From positions 1 through 8,028 of the forward strand of contig CAZGVW010000036.1 of NCBI GenBank assembly GCA_964529265.1: DNA of 8,028 nucleotides, written 5' to 3'. Of the stretch, positions 1 to 6,166 are shown one piece after another. How positions within the stretch are numbered: position 1 is the stretch's first letter; the number at the start of each line of letters is the position of its first letter. The notes under the pieces were generated by a model that had not been told where the DNA came from, ran no database searches, and saw only the letters and a program-made list of their open reading frames with translations. The stretch comes from CAZGVW01 sp964529265 (lineage in GTDB: Bacteria; Planctomycetota; Phycisphaerae; Phycisphaerales; UBA1924). Position numbers and translations under genes: made by a program.

Positions 1-156
1 GCCGGGTTTTTCCCGTGCCCCCGTTATACCCCCGGGGTTTCCGGGGGCGCGTGGGGGGGGGGGGGCGGGGGGGTGCTGGGGCGCCCCCCCGCCGCGCCAC
101 CACGACACACGCCATGGCGGTTCAGCAGGCTTCCAATCTCGCGGACTTCCCGCCCC
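1..156. other. Gene-free, homopolymer-rich left edge
   Basis: No coding region is supported here; the PilZ gene on the minus strand ends at 157. The left part is made of G and C runs: an almost pure G tract at 51-83, broken only by C at 66 and by TGCT at 74-77, followed by a C run at 84-90. A 7-bp perfect stem with a 5-base loop lies at 29-47 (CCCCCGG, loop GGTTT, CCGGGGG), and a GGG-T5-CCC hairpin at 4-14. Neither is followed by a T-tract in the minus direction, so I do not call a terminator for the PilZ gene. The G tract runs against the C-rich composition of the rest of the plus strand, which fits a contig end or low-quality read end as well as real biology. Confidence 0.5.
51..81 (+). repeat. 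G-tract cluster with G-quadruplex potential
   Basis: Three G runs (13, 7 and about 4-5 bases) are separated by a single C and by TGCT. The longest run can supply two quartet strands, so the segment meets the usual four-run requirement for an intramolecular G-quadruplex. It lies downstream of the leftward PilZ gene, on the strand opposite its transcript. Long G runs at a contig edge are also a common sequencing artefact, so the exact base count should not be trusted. Confidence 0.4.
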
Positions 157-939
157 TTACGCGCTCCGCCGCAGCAGCCTCTGCACCTTGTTCAGATAGT
201 GGTGCAGCGGCATGAGCGTCCGCGTGAACGTCGGCTGGTCCGGCCATGCCACGAACATCAGCCCCAGTCGCACCGCCGTGTCGTTCAACGTCGGCCGCGC
301 CTGCCGCACCTCCACCAGCGCGCAGAACGGCTGCCGCTCCCCCGGCAGGAAGAACTCGAGGAACAGGTGGTCGTACAGCGTGAACCGCGCAATCGTCCCG
401 TCCAGGATCACGCCCACGCCGCCTCCCGATGCATCCACCAGCCGCCCCGTGAAGCGCTTCGCCTCGATCGGAACCTGGTTCGCATCGCCCGGACCCGCTT
501 CATGCAGCGTGCACGAGATCTCCTGCTCGCACGCCAGCGATGTGCGGAAATGCTCCCGCCGCTGCCCGATCTTGAGCGCCTCAGGCTTCGAAATCGCCAG
601 CCCCACCACGAACTTGTGGTGGTTCAGCCGCGTCGCGCAATCCGTCTCCAGCACCGTCGTGCTGAACGTGAAGATCGTGTCGTGCACCTGGAAGAACGCC
701 TCGTACTCCTGCCCAGGCGCGATCCGGAACGGACGACCGATCACCTGCGGCGTCTCCATGTAGATCCGGTCGGCGTCGAGGTCGATCATCCGCCCCCGCG
801 CCGTCGGCAGCGCGCCGCGATTCGTCCGGCGATGCAGCTCCAGCGGCACGTTCCGCGCGCACGCCTCCCGCACCGGTTCGAGCGGATCGTTCGCCGTTGC
901 CTGCGGCGGCTGCTGCGGCTGCTGTGGAGGTGTCGTCAT
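157..939 (-). CDS. YcgR-like PilZ-domain protein, predicted c-di-GMP receptor
   Basis: This is a 260-residue soluble protein with the two-part layout of YcgR-type c-di-GMP effectors. A Pro/Gln-rich leader (1-20) is followed by an N-terminal beta-barrel-like region (about 25-118). A PilZ domain then begins with the linker motif RREHFR (127-132, matching RRxxxR) and continues with DASGGG (169-174, matching D/NxSxxG). These are the two c-di-GMP-contacting motifs of the family and both are intact. Family members act as flagellar brakes or regulate surface and polymer functions; which applies here cannot be read from the sequence. I chose the ATG at 939 because GGAAGAGG lies 7 bases upstream. A TTG 13 codons earlier would bury that Shine-Dalgarno sequence in coding DNA. 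It stops with TAA, 195 bases downstream of rnr, so it may share the rnr transcript or have a promoter I cannot see. Confidence 0.85.
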   Translation of the reverse strand: MTTPPQQPQQPPQATANDPLEPVREACARNVPLELHRRTNRGALPTARGRMIDLDADRIYMETPQVIGRPFRIAPGQEYEAFFQVHDTIFTFSTTVLETDCATRLNHHKFVVGLAISKPEALKIGQRREHFRTSLACEQEISCTLHEAGPGDANQVPIEAKRFTGRLVDASGGGVGVILDGTIARFTLYDHLFLEFFLPGERQPFCALVEVRQARPTLNDTAVRLGLMFVAWPDQPTFTRTLMPLHHYLNKVQRLLRRSA

Positions 940-946
940 CCCGCGG

Positions 947-954
947 CCTCTTCC
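947..954 (-). promoter_or_regulatory. Shine-Dalgarno of the PilZ gene
   Basis: On the minus strand this reads GGAAGAGG, 7 bases before the ATG at 939. It decides the start codon against the upstream in-frame TTG at 978. Confidence 0.65.
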
Positions 955-960
955 GGCATC

Positions 961-990
961 CAATGGCGCCGCGCGCAATGGCGCCGCCGC
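961..990. repeat. Two 15-bp tandem units in the PilZ gene leader
   Basis: CAATGGCGCCGC occurs at 961-972 and again at 976-987, as the first 12 bases of two adjacent 15-base units. Each copy contains the palindrome GGCGCC. The repeat lies just upstream of the PilZ ribosome binding site. It may be a simple duplication; a regulatory role is only a possibility. Confidence 0.5.
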
Positions 991-1039
991 GTGTTTCTTC
1001 GGACCGATCCATCAGGAGGTTGACCCAAGCCTTAGAGAC

Positions 1040-1075
1040 CGCGGCATCCCCCGGCGCGGGGCGCCGAATGCCGCG
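1040..1075 (-). terminator. Strong hairpin between rnr and the PilZ gene (possible terminator or mRNA stabiliser)
   Basis: An 8-bp outer stem (CGCGGCAT at 1040-1047 with ATGCCGCG at 1068-1075) encloses a 6-bp inner stem (CGGCGC at 1052-1057 with GCGCCG at 1061-1066) and a GGG loop. The two stems are separated by an asymmetric bulge of four C against one A. The hairpin lies about 60 bases beyond the rnr stop codon in the direction of rnr transcription. No U-tract follows, so an intrinsic terminator is not proven. It could equally pause polymerase or protect the 3' end of the rnr message while letting some transcripts reach the PilZ gene. Confidence 0.4.
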
Positions 1076-1134
1076 TCGCCGGCCCGCGAGCCGCCGCCTT
1101 CTCGGCCGTGCCGCGACGGATAAACGCCGCGGAC

Positions 1135-3582
1135 CTACCGCCGCCCCTTGTCCTTCCGCTCCTTCCGGAAGTCCTTCTTCCGGCGCTCGCGGGACTTGCT
1201 CCGCGAGGCCCGCCGGTCGGCGCCGGTCTTGACCTGGTCGAACCCGGCGCCCTCGACGTGCCCGAGACCGCCCCCGCCCGCAGACCCGATCTTCAGCGCC
1301 TTGCCCAGCCCCGCGCGCTTCTTCGATTCGTCGTCGGAGATCAGCAGCTCCATCTGCCGCCGCGCCAGGTCCACCGCGCTCACCACCACCGTCACACGAT
1401 CGCCCATCCGGTACGAACGCCCCGAGCCCTCGTGCGCCAGCGCGCCCGAGCGCGGATCGATCCGCCACCGCCCCGCCCGCCCCGGCGGAACCGGCAGATC
1501 CTCCGATTTCACGAGGCCCTCCACCAGGTACTTCTGCAACTGCACGAACACGCCCGCGTTCGAGACACCCGTGACGACGCCCGGGAACTCGCCCCCCACG
1601 TGCTCCGCCATCAACTGCATCACCAGGAAGTTGCGCAGCTCCCGCTCCGCCGATTCCGCGTTCTCCTCCGTGCGCGAGCAGCGCCGACCCACCTCCGTCA
1701 GCGCGTCCGCGTCCGGGCACGCAGGCGCATCCGACATGTCGCGCCCGAGCAGACGCATCTTCTGCGCGCCCCGCGGCGGGTTCGCGCCGTTCTCCGTGCG
1801 CGACAGGTACTCCGCCAGCGCCCGGTGCACCGTCAGATCCGGGTACCGCCGGATCGGGCTCGTGAAGTGCGCATACGCCTCGCTCGCCAGCGCAAAGTGC
1901 CCGATCAGCGCCGGCGAATACTCCGCCTTCGTCAGCGTCCGCAGCACCGCGAAGTGCACTGCCGGCGCCGCGGGCGTGCCCCGCGTCGCATCCAGCAGCG
2001 TTTGCAACTCCTCCCGCGTCGGGCTCTTCGAAATCTTGAACCCCGCCACCTTCACGAACTGCTCCAGGTCGCCGAACACGCCCGGTGTCGGCTCCGGGTG
2101 CACGCGCCGCAGAAGCGGCACGCCCAGGTCCTCGAACAAGCGCGCCACCGCCTCGTTCGCCTCCACCATGAACATCTCGATCAGCGTGTGCGTGTACGCA
2201 TCGTCCTCCGGCTGCGCATCCACCACGCGCCCCGTCTCGTCGAACACCAGCTCCACCTCCGGCAGCTCGAGATGGATCATGCCCTGCTTCCGCCGGCGCT
2301 CCTCGATCTTGTGCGCCAGCGTGTTCATCATGCGCACCGCCTCGATGAGCTCATCCGTGTACTTCGGCTCCGTCTTCGCGTGCTTGCGCGCCTCCTTGAT
2401 GTCCCCCTCGATCAGCGCCTGCGCCTCGAGATACGTCAGCCGCTTCGCCGACTTGATCAGCGTGGACGCGAACCCCCGCGCCGTCACCCGCCCCTCCCCG
2501 TCATACCGCATGAACGCCGACTTGCAGTACCGCGGCACGCCCTCCTGCAGGGAGCAGATCCCGTTGCTCAGAACCTCCGGCAGCATCGGGATCACCAGCC
2601 GCGGCAGATACACCGAGTTCCCCCGCCCCGCCGCCTCCTCGTCAAGCGGCGAGCCGCGCGGAATGAAGTGCGCCACGTCCGCGATGTGCACGCCCAGCTT
2701 CCACCCGTCCCCGTCCCGCGAAATCGAGATCGCGTCGTCGTAGTCCTTCGCGTCCGGCGGATCGATCGTGAGAATGAACGTCTCGCGCAAGTCCTCGCGC
2801 AGCCGCATCGGCTCGCCCTTGTTCACCGCGCGGTCGATCTCCTCCTCGAACACCCGCGTCGCCTCCCGCGCCTGCGCCACGCAGGCCTCGGGAAACTCCC
2901 CCGGCAGCCCGAACGCCTCGATCACCGCCTGCGTCTCGACATCCGGCTCCCCCGGAGCGCCCAGAACGCGCGTGATCGCGCCCTCGCCCAGCATGCCCCC
3001 CTCAGGCCGCCGGATGAGTTCGAACACCACCTTGTCCCCCTCGCGCGCGTTCTTCGCCGATGGATCCCGCACCACCACCGGCTCCGTGATCGTGCGGCCG
3101 TCGGGGAACACCAGCCACTGCCCGCCGCTCTTCTTCAGTTCACCCGTGAAACTCGCCTGCCTCCGCTCCAGAACCTCGACGATCTCCCCCACGTGCTCGT
3201 CGCGCTCGCTGCGACCGCGCCGACCCGGCTTGTGCACCACCCGCGCCCGCACCACGTCGCCCGTCAGCGCATCCATCGTCGAATCCGGCGGCACGAACAG
3301 ATCCCCGTGCGCCTTCGGATCCCGCGGCACGATGAACCCGAACCCCCTCGGATTCCGCCGGAACGTCCCGATCAACTCCTTCCCGAACGGCGGCAGCGAC
3401 ACCCGCTTCGCGTCCGAAACCACCACCTGCCCCGCGGCTTCCATCTCATCCACCGCCGCGGCAAACGCCTCGCGATCATCCGCCGCGACGCCCAGATCCT
3501 CCGCCAGCTGCTCAACCTCCGCCGGCGTGTAGTTCGAGTGGCGCAGATGCTGAAGAATGCGTCCCTTGAATCGCTGCGGCAT
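1135..3582 (-). CDS. rnr: Ribonuclease R (3'-5' exoribonuclease, RNB family)
   Basis: This 815-residue enzyme degrades structured RNA processively from the 3' end and contributes to mRNA decay and rRNA/tmRNA quality control in the cytoplasm. The order of parts is canonical: an N-terminal winged-helix segment (about 1-60), two cold-shock/OB domains (about 65-230), the RNB catalytic domain (about 255-595), an S1 domain (about 660-750) and a basic Lys/Arg-rich tail (753-815). The catalytic stretch TIDPPDAKDYDD has Asp274, Asp280, Asp282 and Asp283 at the spacing of the E. coli metal-binding aspartates. The conserved HFTSPIRRYPDL motif is at 572-583. The length matches E. coli RNase R (about 813). 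The ATG at 3582 is preferred because GGAG lies 7 bases upstream and the family's N-terminal domain begins there; in-frame codons further upstream lack a ribosome binding site. It stops with TAG. It lies 117 bases downstream of the methyltransferase gene. Confidence 0.97.
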   Translation of the reverse strand: MPQRFKGRILQHLRHSNYTPAEVEQLAEDLGVAADDREAFAAAVDEMEAAGQVVVSDAKRVSLPPFGKELIGTFRRNPRGFGFIVPRDPKAHGDLFVPPDSTMDALTGDVVRARVVHKPGRRGRSERDEHVGEIVEVLERRQASFTGELKKSGGQWLVFPDGRTITEPVVVRDPSAKNAREGDKVVFELIRRPEGGMLGEGAITRVLGAPGEPDVETQAVIEAFGLPGEFPEACVAQAREATRVFEEEIDRAVNKGEPMRLREDLRETFILTIDPPDAKDYDDAISISRDGDGWKLGVHIADVAHFIPRGSPLDEEAAGRGNSVYLPRLVIPMLPEVLSNGICSLQEGVPRYCKSAFMRYDGEGRVTARGFASTLIKSAKRLTYLEAQALIEGDIKEARKHAKTEPKYTDELIEAVRMMNTLAHKIEERRRKQGMIHLELPEVELVFDETGRVVDAQPEDDAYTHTLIEMFMVEANEAVARLFEDLGVPLLRRVHPEPTPGVFGDLEQFVKVAGFKISKSPTREELQTLLDATRGTPAAPAVHFAVLRTLTKAEYSPALIGHFALASEAYAHFTSPIRRYPDLTVHRALAEYLSRTENGANPPRGAQKMRLLGRDMSDAPACPDADALTEVGRRCSRTEENAESAERELRNFLVMQLMAEHVGGEFPGVVTGVSNAGVFVQLQKYLVEGLVKSEDLPVPPGRAGRWRIDPRSGALAHEGSGRSYRMGDRVTVVVSAVDLARRQMELLISDDESKKRAGLGKALKIGSAGGGGLGHVEGAGFDQVKTGADRRASRSKSRERRKKDFRKERKDKGRR

Positions 3583-3699
3583 GAACGGGCTCCGATCCGG
3601 CGTGCAACTCATCCGTGACGACGCCCGCAGACCGGGACGCCTTCGCAAAAACCAGCATATCCGCCGCCCCTCCGCCGCGAACGCCCCCCGGAAACGCCG
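3583..3699. other. Gap between the methyltransferase gene and rnr
   Basis: This gap of 117 bases holds no gene. On the minus strand there is a TATGCT hexamer (complement of 3654-3659) that could serve as a -10 box for rnr, but I find no convincing -35 box at the right distance and do not call a promoter. There is a T5 run on the minus strand just after it, without a stem strong enough to make a terminator. Confidence 0.4.
3590..3593 (-). promoter_or_regulatory. Shine-Dalgarno deciding the rnr start
   Basis: GGAG on the minus strand, 7 bases before the ATG at 3582. It supports this start over the in-frame upstream start at 3612, which has no comparable site. Confidence 0.55.
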
Positions 3700-4413
3700 T
3701 CAGCCCCGCTTCCGCGCCTCGATCAGCATGTAGTTCCCACCCGGACACAACGCCCCCGAGTTCGCCTCGCGCACGCGATTCCGCTTCCGGCTCCGCGGCC
3801 CGATCAGCAGCGCCGCCCCCCGGATCACCCACGCCAGGGGCGCCAGAGCCACGTGCCCCGCCCGCCGGTCCGCCGCGCGCACGCTCACCACCTCGAACCC
3901 CGCCGATTCCAGCAGGTTCGCAATCTGCGGATACAGAATCGGCACGCGCACGTTCGCCTCCGGATCGCTCACGCCCTGATCGCACTGCACGTCATTCAGC
4001 GCATTGTCCAGCGACCCATAGAACAGAAACCGCACGCGCCTTCGAATCGATGCGTAGTTGTTCACGTTCACCCACAGCGTCCCCCCCGGCTTCAGCACGC
4101 GATGAAACTCCCGCACCGCGCCGCCCGGATTGAACAGCCTGTGAATCCCGTTCACGAACGCCGCTTCATCGAACTCGCCGTCCGCGTACGGCAATCCCCG
4201 ATTCAGATTCGCCGCGCGAAACGGCCCCTCCACCTCCAGCAGCGATGGATCGATGTCGCAGCACGAAACATCCCACCCGCGCTCCTGCAGAAACCGCGTC
4301 AACGGCCCCCGCCCGCACGGCGCATCCAGAATCTTCCGCGGCTGCCGCGCCGCCAGCGCCTCGCGCAGCGCATCGTGCGATCCCCGCGCCCCGATGATCT
4401 TCGGCTCGCTCAC
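3700..4413 (-). CDS. Class I SAM-dependent methyltransferase, substrate unknown
   Basis: This 237-residue protein has a Rossmann-type methyltransferase core of the Methyltransf_11 kind. Motif I is ILDAPCGRG (28-36). The acidic end of strand beta-2 is CCDIDPS (51-57). The later motifs are FDEAAFVNGIHRLFNP (81-96) and HRVLKPGGTLWVNV (104-117). The last ~100 residues, which should select the acceptor, contain a hydrophobic stretch (about 188-205, ALAPLAWVIRGAALLIG) followed by a basic cluster (RSRKRNR), suggesting membrane-surface contact. It starts with GTG, preceded by GAGGG 6 bases upstream. Its GTG overlaps the kinase stop codon as GTGA, a translational-coupling arrangement, so the two proteins probably work on the same pathway, plausibly an envelope glycan or lipid. 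The acceptor cannot be named from sequence. It stops with TGA. Confidence 0.88.
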   Translation of the reverse strand: MSEPKIIGARGSHDALREALAARQPRKILDAPCGRGPLTRFLQERGWDVSCCDIDPSLLEVEGPFRAANLNRGLPYADGEFDEAAFVNGIHRLFNPGGAVREFHRVLKPGGTLWVNVNNYASIRRRVRFLFYGSLDNALNDVQCDQGVSDPEANVRVPILYPQIANLLESAGFEVVSVRAADRRAGHVALAPLAWVIRGAALLIGPRSRKRNRVREANSGALCPGGNYMLIEARKRG

Positions 4414-5246
4414 GCTGCGCCCTCGCGCTGCGCATACGCCGCCGCCTCGCGCATCACCCGCGCCGCATCCCTGACCCCGCCCCCGGAGCCCCCCGCCCCC
4501 TCATACGCGCGCACCATCGCCTCGCCCACCCCCGCATCCCCCGTCAGCGCCATCGCCGATCCAACCATCTGCACCAGGTCCCACTCCCGCGATTTCTCCG
4601 TCAACCGCCCCCACGAGCACAGATCAAACGCCATCGGCGCGCACCCGCTTCCCCCCGCGCGCCCGCTCCCCTCATCCTCCACCGCCAGAAAATTCCGCGT
4701 CCGCGGATCCCCATGCGCCAAGCACGCCCCGTGAATCACCGCCAACTCCCGCGCACACCCCTCCAGCCACTCCACCCCGCCGCCCCCCGCCTTCACCGCC
4801 TCAGCCACAGTCACCGCATCCACCATCTCCGTCACGATCACCCCGCTCTCGTGCAGCAACCACCACCGACGCCGCTCCCCCCACATCAAAATCCGCGGCG
4901 TCCGAATCCCCGCCCGCCCGAACGCCGCATACCCCCGCGCCTCCCGCACCGATCGCCCCGCCCGCAACCGCCGCACCACCCCGTGCTTCCCCCGCCGGTT
5001 GTACACCTTCACCATCGCGCGAACACCCGCCACCACCCTCACCAGGTGATGCCGCCCCTCCCCCGCAGGCAAATCCCCCAGCGCCGCCCCCGCCGCGGCC
5101 TCCTCCACCCCCGCCGCCAGCCACACCCGCCACGCCCCCACGCGGCAAGTTCGCGCGCCAGCGAACCCGTCTCCCGCCCCCGCCGCCCGGCGACCCCCCG
5201 CAGCCCGCTCCACGCCCGACGCCGACCTCGCGACAACGCCCGTCAC
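4410..5246 (-). CDS. WaaP/Kdo-type (LPS kinase-like) sugar kinase family protein
   Basis: This is a protein-kinase-fold enzyme of the lipopolysaccharide kinase (Kdo/WaaP, InaA-like) kind, which phosphorylate sugars of the envelope lipid core using ATP. In the 278-residue reading from the GTG at 5246 I see the ATP-anchoring lysine in VKVYN (Lys80), a helix glutamate in REARGY (Glu102), the catalytic loop HGDPRTRNFL (His178, Asp180, Asn185) and a metal-binding Asp in FDL (208) replacing DFG. All key residues are present. Two glycine-rich stretches (about 192-203 and 250-257) look like disordered insertions, in keeping with the G-rich coding strand. The start is uncertain: the frame stays open to about 5345, but a TATACT box sits at 5257-5262, pointing to starts such as GTG 5246 (nearly leaderless) or GTG 5213. 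Fructosamine- or aminoglycoside-kinase-like proteins share the HGD...N loop, so the substrate is not fixed. Confidence 0.75.
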   Translation of the reverse strand: MTGVVARSASGVERAAGGRRAAGAGDGFAGARTCRVGAWRVWLAAGVEEAAAGAALGDLPAGEGRHHLVRVVAGVRAMVKVYNRRGKHGVVRRLRAGRSVREARGYAAFGRAGIRTPRILMWGERRRWWLLHESGVIVTEMVDAVTVAEAVKAGGGGVEWLEGCARELAVIHGACLAHGDPRTRNFLAVEDEGSGRAGGSGCAPMAFDLCSWGRLTEKSREWDLVQMVGSAMALTGDAGVGEAMVRAYEGAGGSGGGVRDAARVMREAAAYAQREGAA

Positions 5247-5256
5247 AGCGAGCGCC

Positions 5257-5262
5257 AGTATA
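5257..5262 (-). promoter_or_regulatory. Candidate -10 box for the leftward kinase operon
   Basis: On the minus strand this reads TATACT, a 5 of 6 match to the sigma-70 -10 consensus. Upstream is a G/T-run segment, (G4)(T4)(G5)(T5), at 5265-5284. I see no good -35 hexamer at 16-18 bases. If used, transcription would begin near 5250, just before the in-frame GTG at 5246. Confidence 0.4.
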
Positions 5263-5301
5263 GGAAAAACCCCCAAAACCCCCACTCCGGCCGGAAATCC
5301 C

Positions 5302-5330
5302 TTGCACCGGCCCGCCCACGCCGTTAGATT
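5302..5330 (+). promoter_or_regulatory. Candidate promoter of the TetR-WD40 pair
   Basis: TTGCAC (5302-5307) and TAGATT (5325-5330) are separated by exactly 17 bases; each matches 4 of 6 sigma-70 consensus positions. Transcription would start near 5337, giving a leader of about 33 bases before the TetR ATG. The predicted start falls inside the palindrome at 5330-5349, so a bound repressor would block initiation. Confidence 0.5.
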
Positions 5331-5349
5331 TGGTTGGCGCACCAACTAA
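5330..5349. promoter_or_regulatory. Palindromic operator candidate for the adjacent TetR repressor
   Basis: The core is GTTGG-CGCA-CCAAC (5333-5346), a perfect 5-bp inverted repeat with a 4-base spacer. One mismatch outside the core, TT pairs with AA, giving a 20-base imperfect palindrome of the size TetR-family dimers recognise. It begins at the last base of the candidate -10 box and covers the predicted transcription start, 21 bases before the TetR start codon. The kinase gene diverges about 80 bases away, so it could be affected too, but its -10 box is outside the palindrome. Confidence 0.6.
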
Positions 5350-5369
5350 CTGAGCCGAAGCCCAGCACC

Positions 5370-6077
5370 ATGGCCCCCGTCTCCCAAACCCGACACCGCA
5401 TCGTCCGCACCGCCATGGAGTTGTTCACGCTCCAGGGCTACCAGCGCACGGGGCTCGCCCGGGTCGCCAAAGCCGCGGGGGTGCTGCCCGGCAGCGTCTA
5501 CCACTTCTTCCCCACGAAGGAAGACCTCGTTCGCGCCACGCTCGAGGAGCGCAAGAAACTCCTCTACGAGGGCGTCCTCCAGCCCGTGTGGGAGCGCATC
5601 GACGACCCCCTCGAGCGCGTCTTCGGCCTGCTCGACCAATACCGCCAGATGCTCCTCATCACCGAGTTCGCGCACGGCTGCCCCGTCGGCAACCTCGCCA
5701 TCGAGATGTGCGAGACGCACCCCAACACGCGCGAACTCATCTGCGACAACTTCGATGGCTGGCTCCGCGCCGTCTCCGAATGCTTCCACGCCGCGGCTGA
5801 CCGCCTCCCCGAAGACACCGATCCCGAACAACTCGCCGTCTTCACGCTCACCACGATGGAAGGCGCCGTCATGCTCGCGCGCACGTACCGCAGCCTCGTT
5901 GCCTACGACGCCGCCATCCACGCGCTCCGCGATTACATCGATCGCCTCGTCGCCTCCGCCACATCCGATTGGGTTCCCCCCGCCTCCGACCCCGCCGCCA
6001 ACACCGACCCCGCCGCCGCCACCGACACCGATGCGCGCACGCCGCGCCCGCGCACACCAAGGACCAGGCCATCATGA
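5370..6077 (+). CDS. TetR/AcrR-family transcriptional regulator (NemR/LmrA-like ligand domain)
   Basis: This 235-residue dimeric repressor is of the TetR type. Residues 6-60 form the DNA-binding domain, with the helix-turn-helix at about 28-48 (the segment GVLPGSVYHFF is typical) and KEDLVRATL after it. The ligand domain contains HGCPVGNLAIEM (102-113), a motif found in the NemR/LmrA-like branch. Cys104 appears to align with the electrophile-sensing cysteine of E. coli NemR; that alignment is from memory. The tail from about 200 to 235 is rich in Pro, Ala, Thr and Asp and likely disordered. I chose the ATG at 5370; the in-frame TTG at 5334 lies within the operator palindrome and near the predicted transcription start. 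The ribosome binding site is weak (GAG/AAG only). Its stop overlaps the next gene as ATGA, so it is co-translated with the WD40 protein, and the upstream palindrome suggests autorepression. Confidence 0.92.
   Translation: MAPVSQTRHRIVRTAMELFTLQGYQRTGLARVAKAAGVLPGSVYHFFPTKEDLVRATLEERKKLLYEGVLQPVWERIDDPLERVFGLLDQYRQMLLITEFAHGCPVGNLAIEMCETHPNTRELICDNFDGWLRAVSECFHAAADRLPEDTDPEQLAVFTLTTMEGAVMLARTYRSLVAYDAAIHALRDYIDRLVASATSDWVPPASDPAANTDPAAATDTDARTPRPRTPRTRPS
6059..6063 (+). promoter_or_regulatory. Shine-Dalgarno of the WD40 gene inside the TetR gene
   Basis: AAGGA lies 10 bases before the ATG at 6074 and is embedded in the last codons of the TetR gene. With the ATGA stop/start overlap (6074-6077), this indicates translational coupling. 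Confidence 0.5.
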
Positions 6078-6166
6078 CCACGCGCACCAACTTCGCCGCA
6101 ACAGCCGCCACCGCCGCCGCCACAACACTCGCGCTCCTCGTCACCAGCGCTTCACCCGCGCGCGCC
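6074..6166 (+). other. Predicted Sec signal peptide of the WD40 protein
   Basis: This encodes residues 1-31: an n-region with one Arg, a hydrophobic core of about 18 residues (7-24) and the A-x-A cleavage motif ARA before Gln32. It places the propeller in the periplasm or outside the cell, or anchored at the outer surface if uncleaved. Confidence 0.75.

Noticed and set aside
29..47. 7-bp hairpin as a terminator of the PilZ gene
   Set aside because: No U-tract follows in the minus direction, it lies 110 bases past the stop, and it is in the low-trust edge sequence.
1..116. Minus-strand ATG at 116 opening a frame to the window edge
   Set aside because: No Shine-Dalgarno sequence, and the product would be a Pro/Arg run created by the homopolymer tracts.
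181..210. CTGCACC and GTGGTGCAGC near the PilZ gene end, resembling the stem in the WD40 insertion
   Set aside because: They fall inside coding DNA (LHHYLN region) with a different spacing and no foreign codon usage; a chance 10-base match is the simpler view.
1014..1031. AGGAGGT on the plus strand followed by TTG as a small-gene start
   Set aside because: The following frame runs antisense into rnr with Arg/Pro-rich content and no motif.
581..1720. Minus-strand open frame of 379 codons across the rnr end and the PilZ gene
   Set aside because: It is a shifted frame through two well-supported genes, is Gly/Arg/Ala-rich, and shows no motif.
1108..3618. Open frame of 836 codons on the plus strand opposite rnr
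   Set aside because: Its translation is dominated by Arg, His, Pro and Leu with no recognisable domain, as expected antisense to a GC-rich gene. The minus strand encodes a canonical RNase R over the same bases.
5246..5345. N-terminal extension of the kinase with a hydrophobic stretch (possible membrane anchor)
   Set aside because: The frame is open to a TTG at 5345, but that start lies inside the palindrome and the extension would precede the TATACT box. The hydrophobic run is more likely untranslated DNA, though not excluded.
5334..5369. TTG start adding 12 residues to TetR
   Set aside because: It lies within the operator palindrome at the predicted transcription start and has no ribosome binding site; family N-termini begin near the ATG at 5370.
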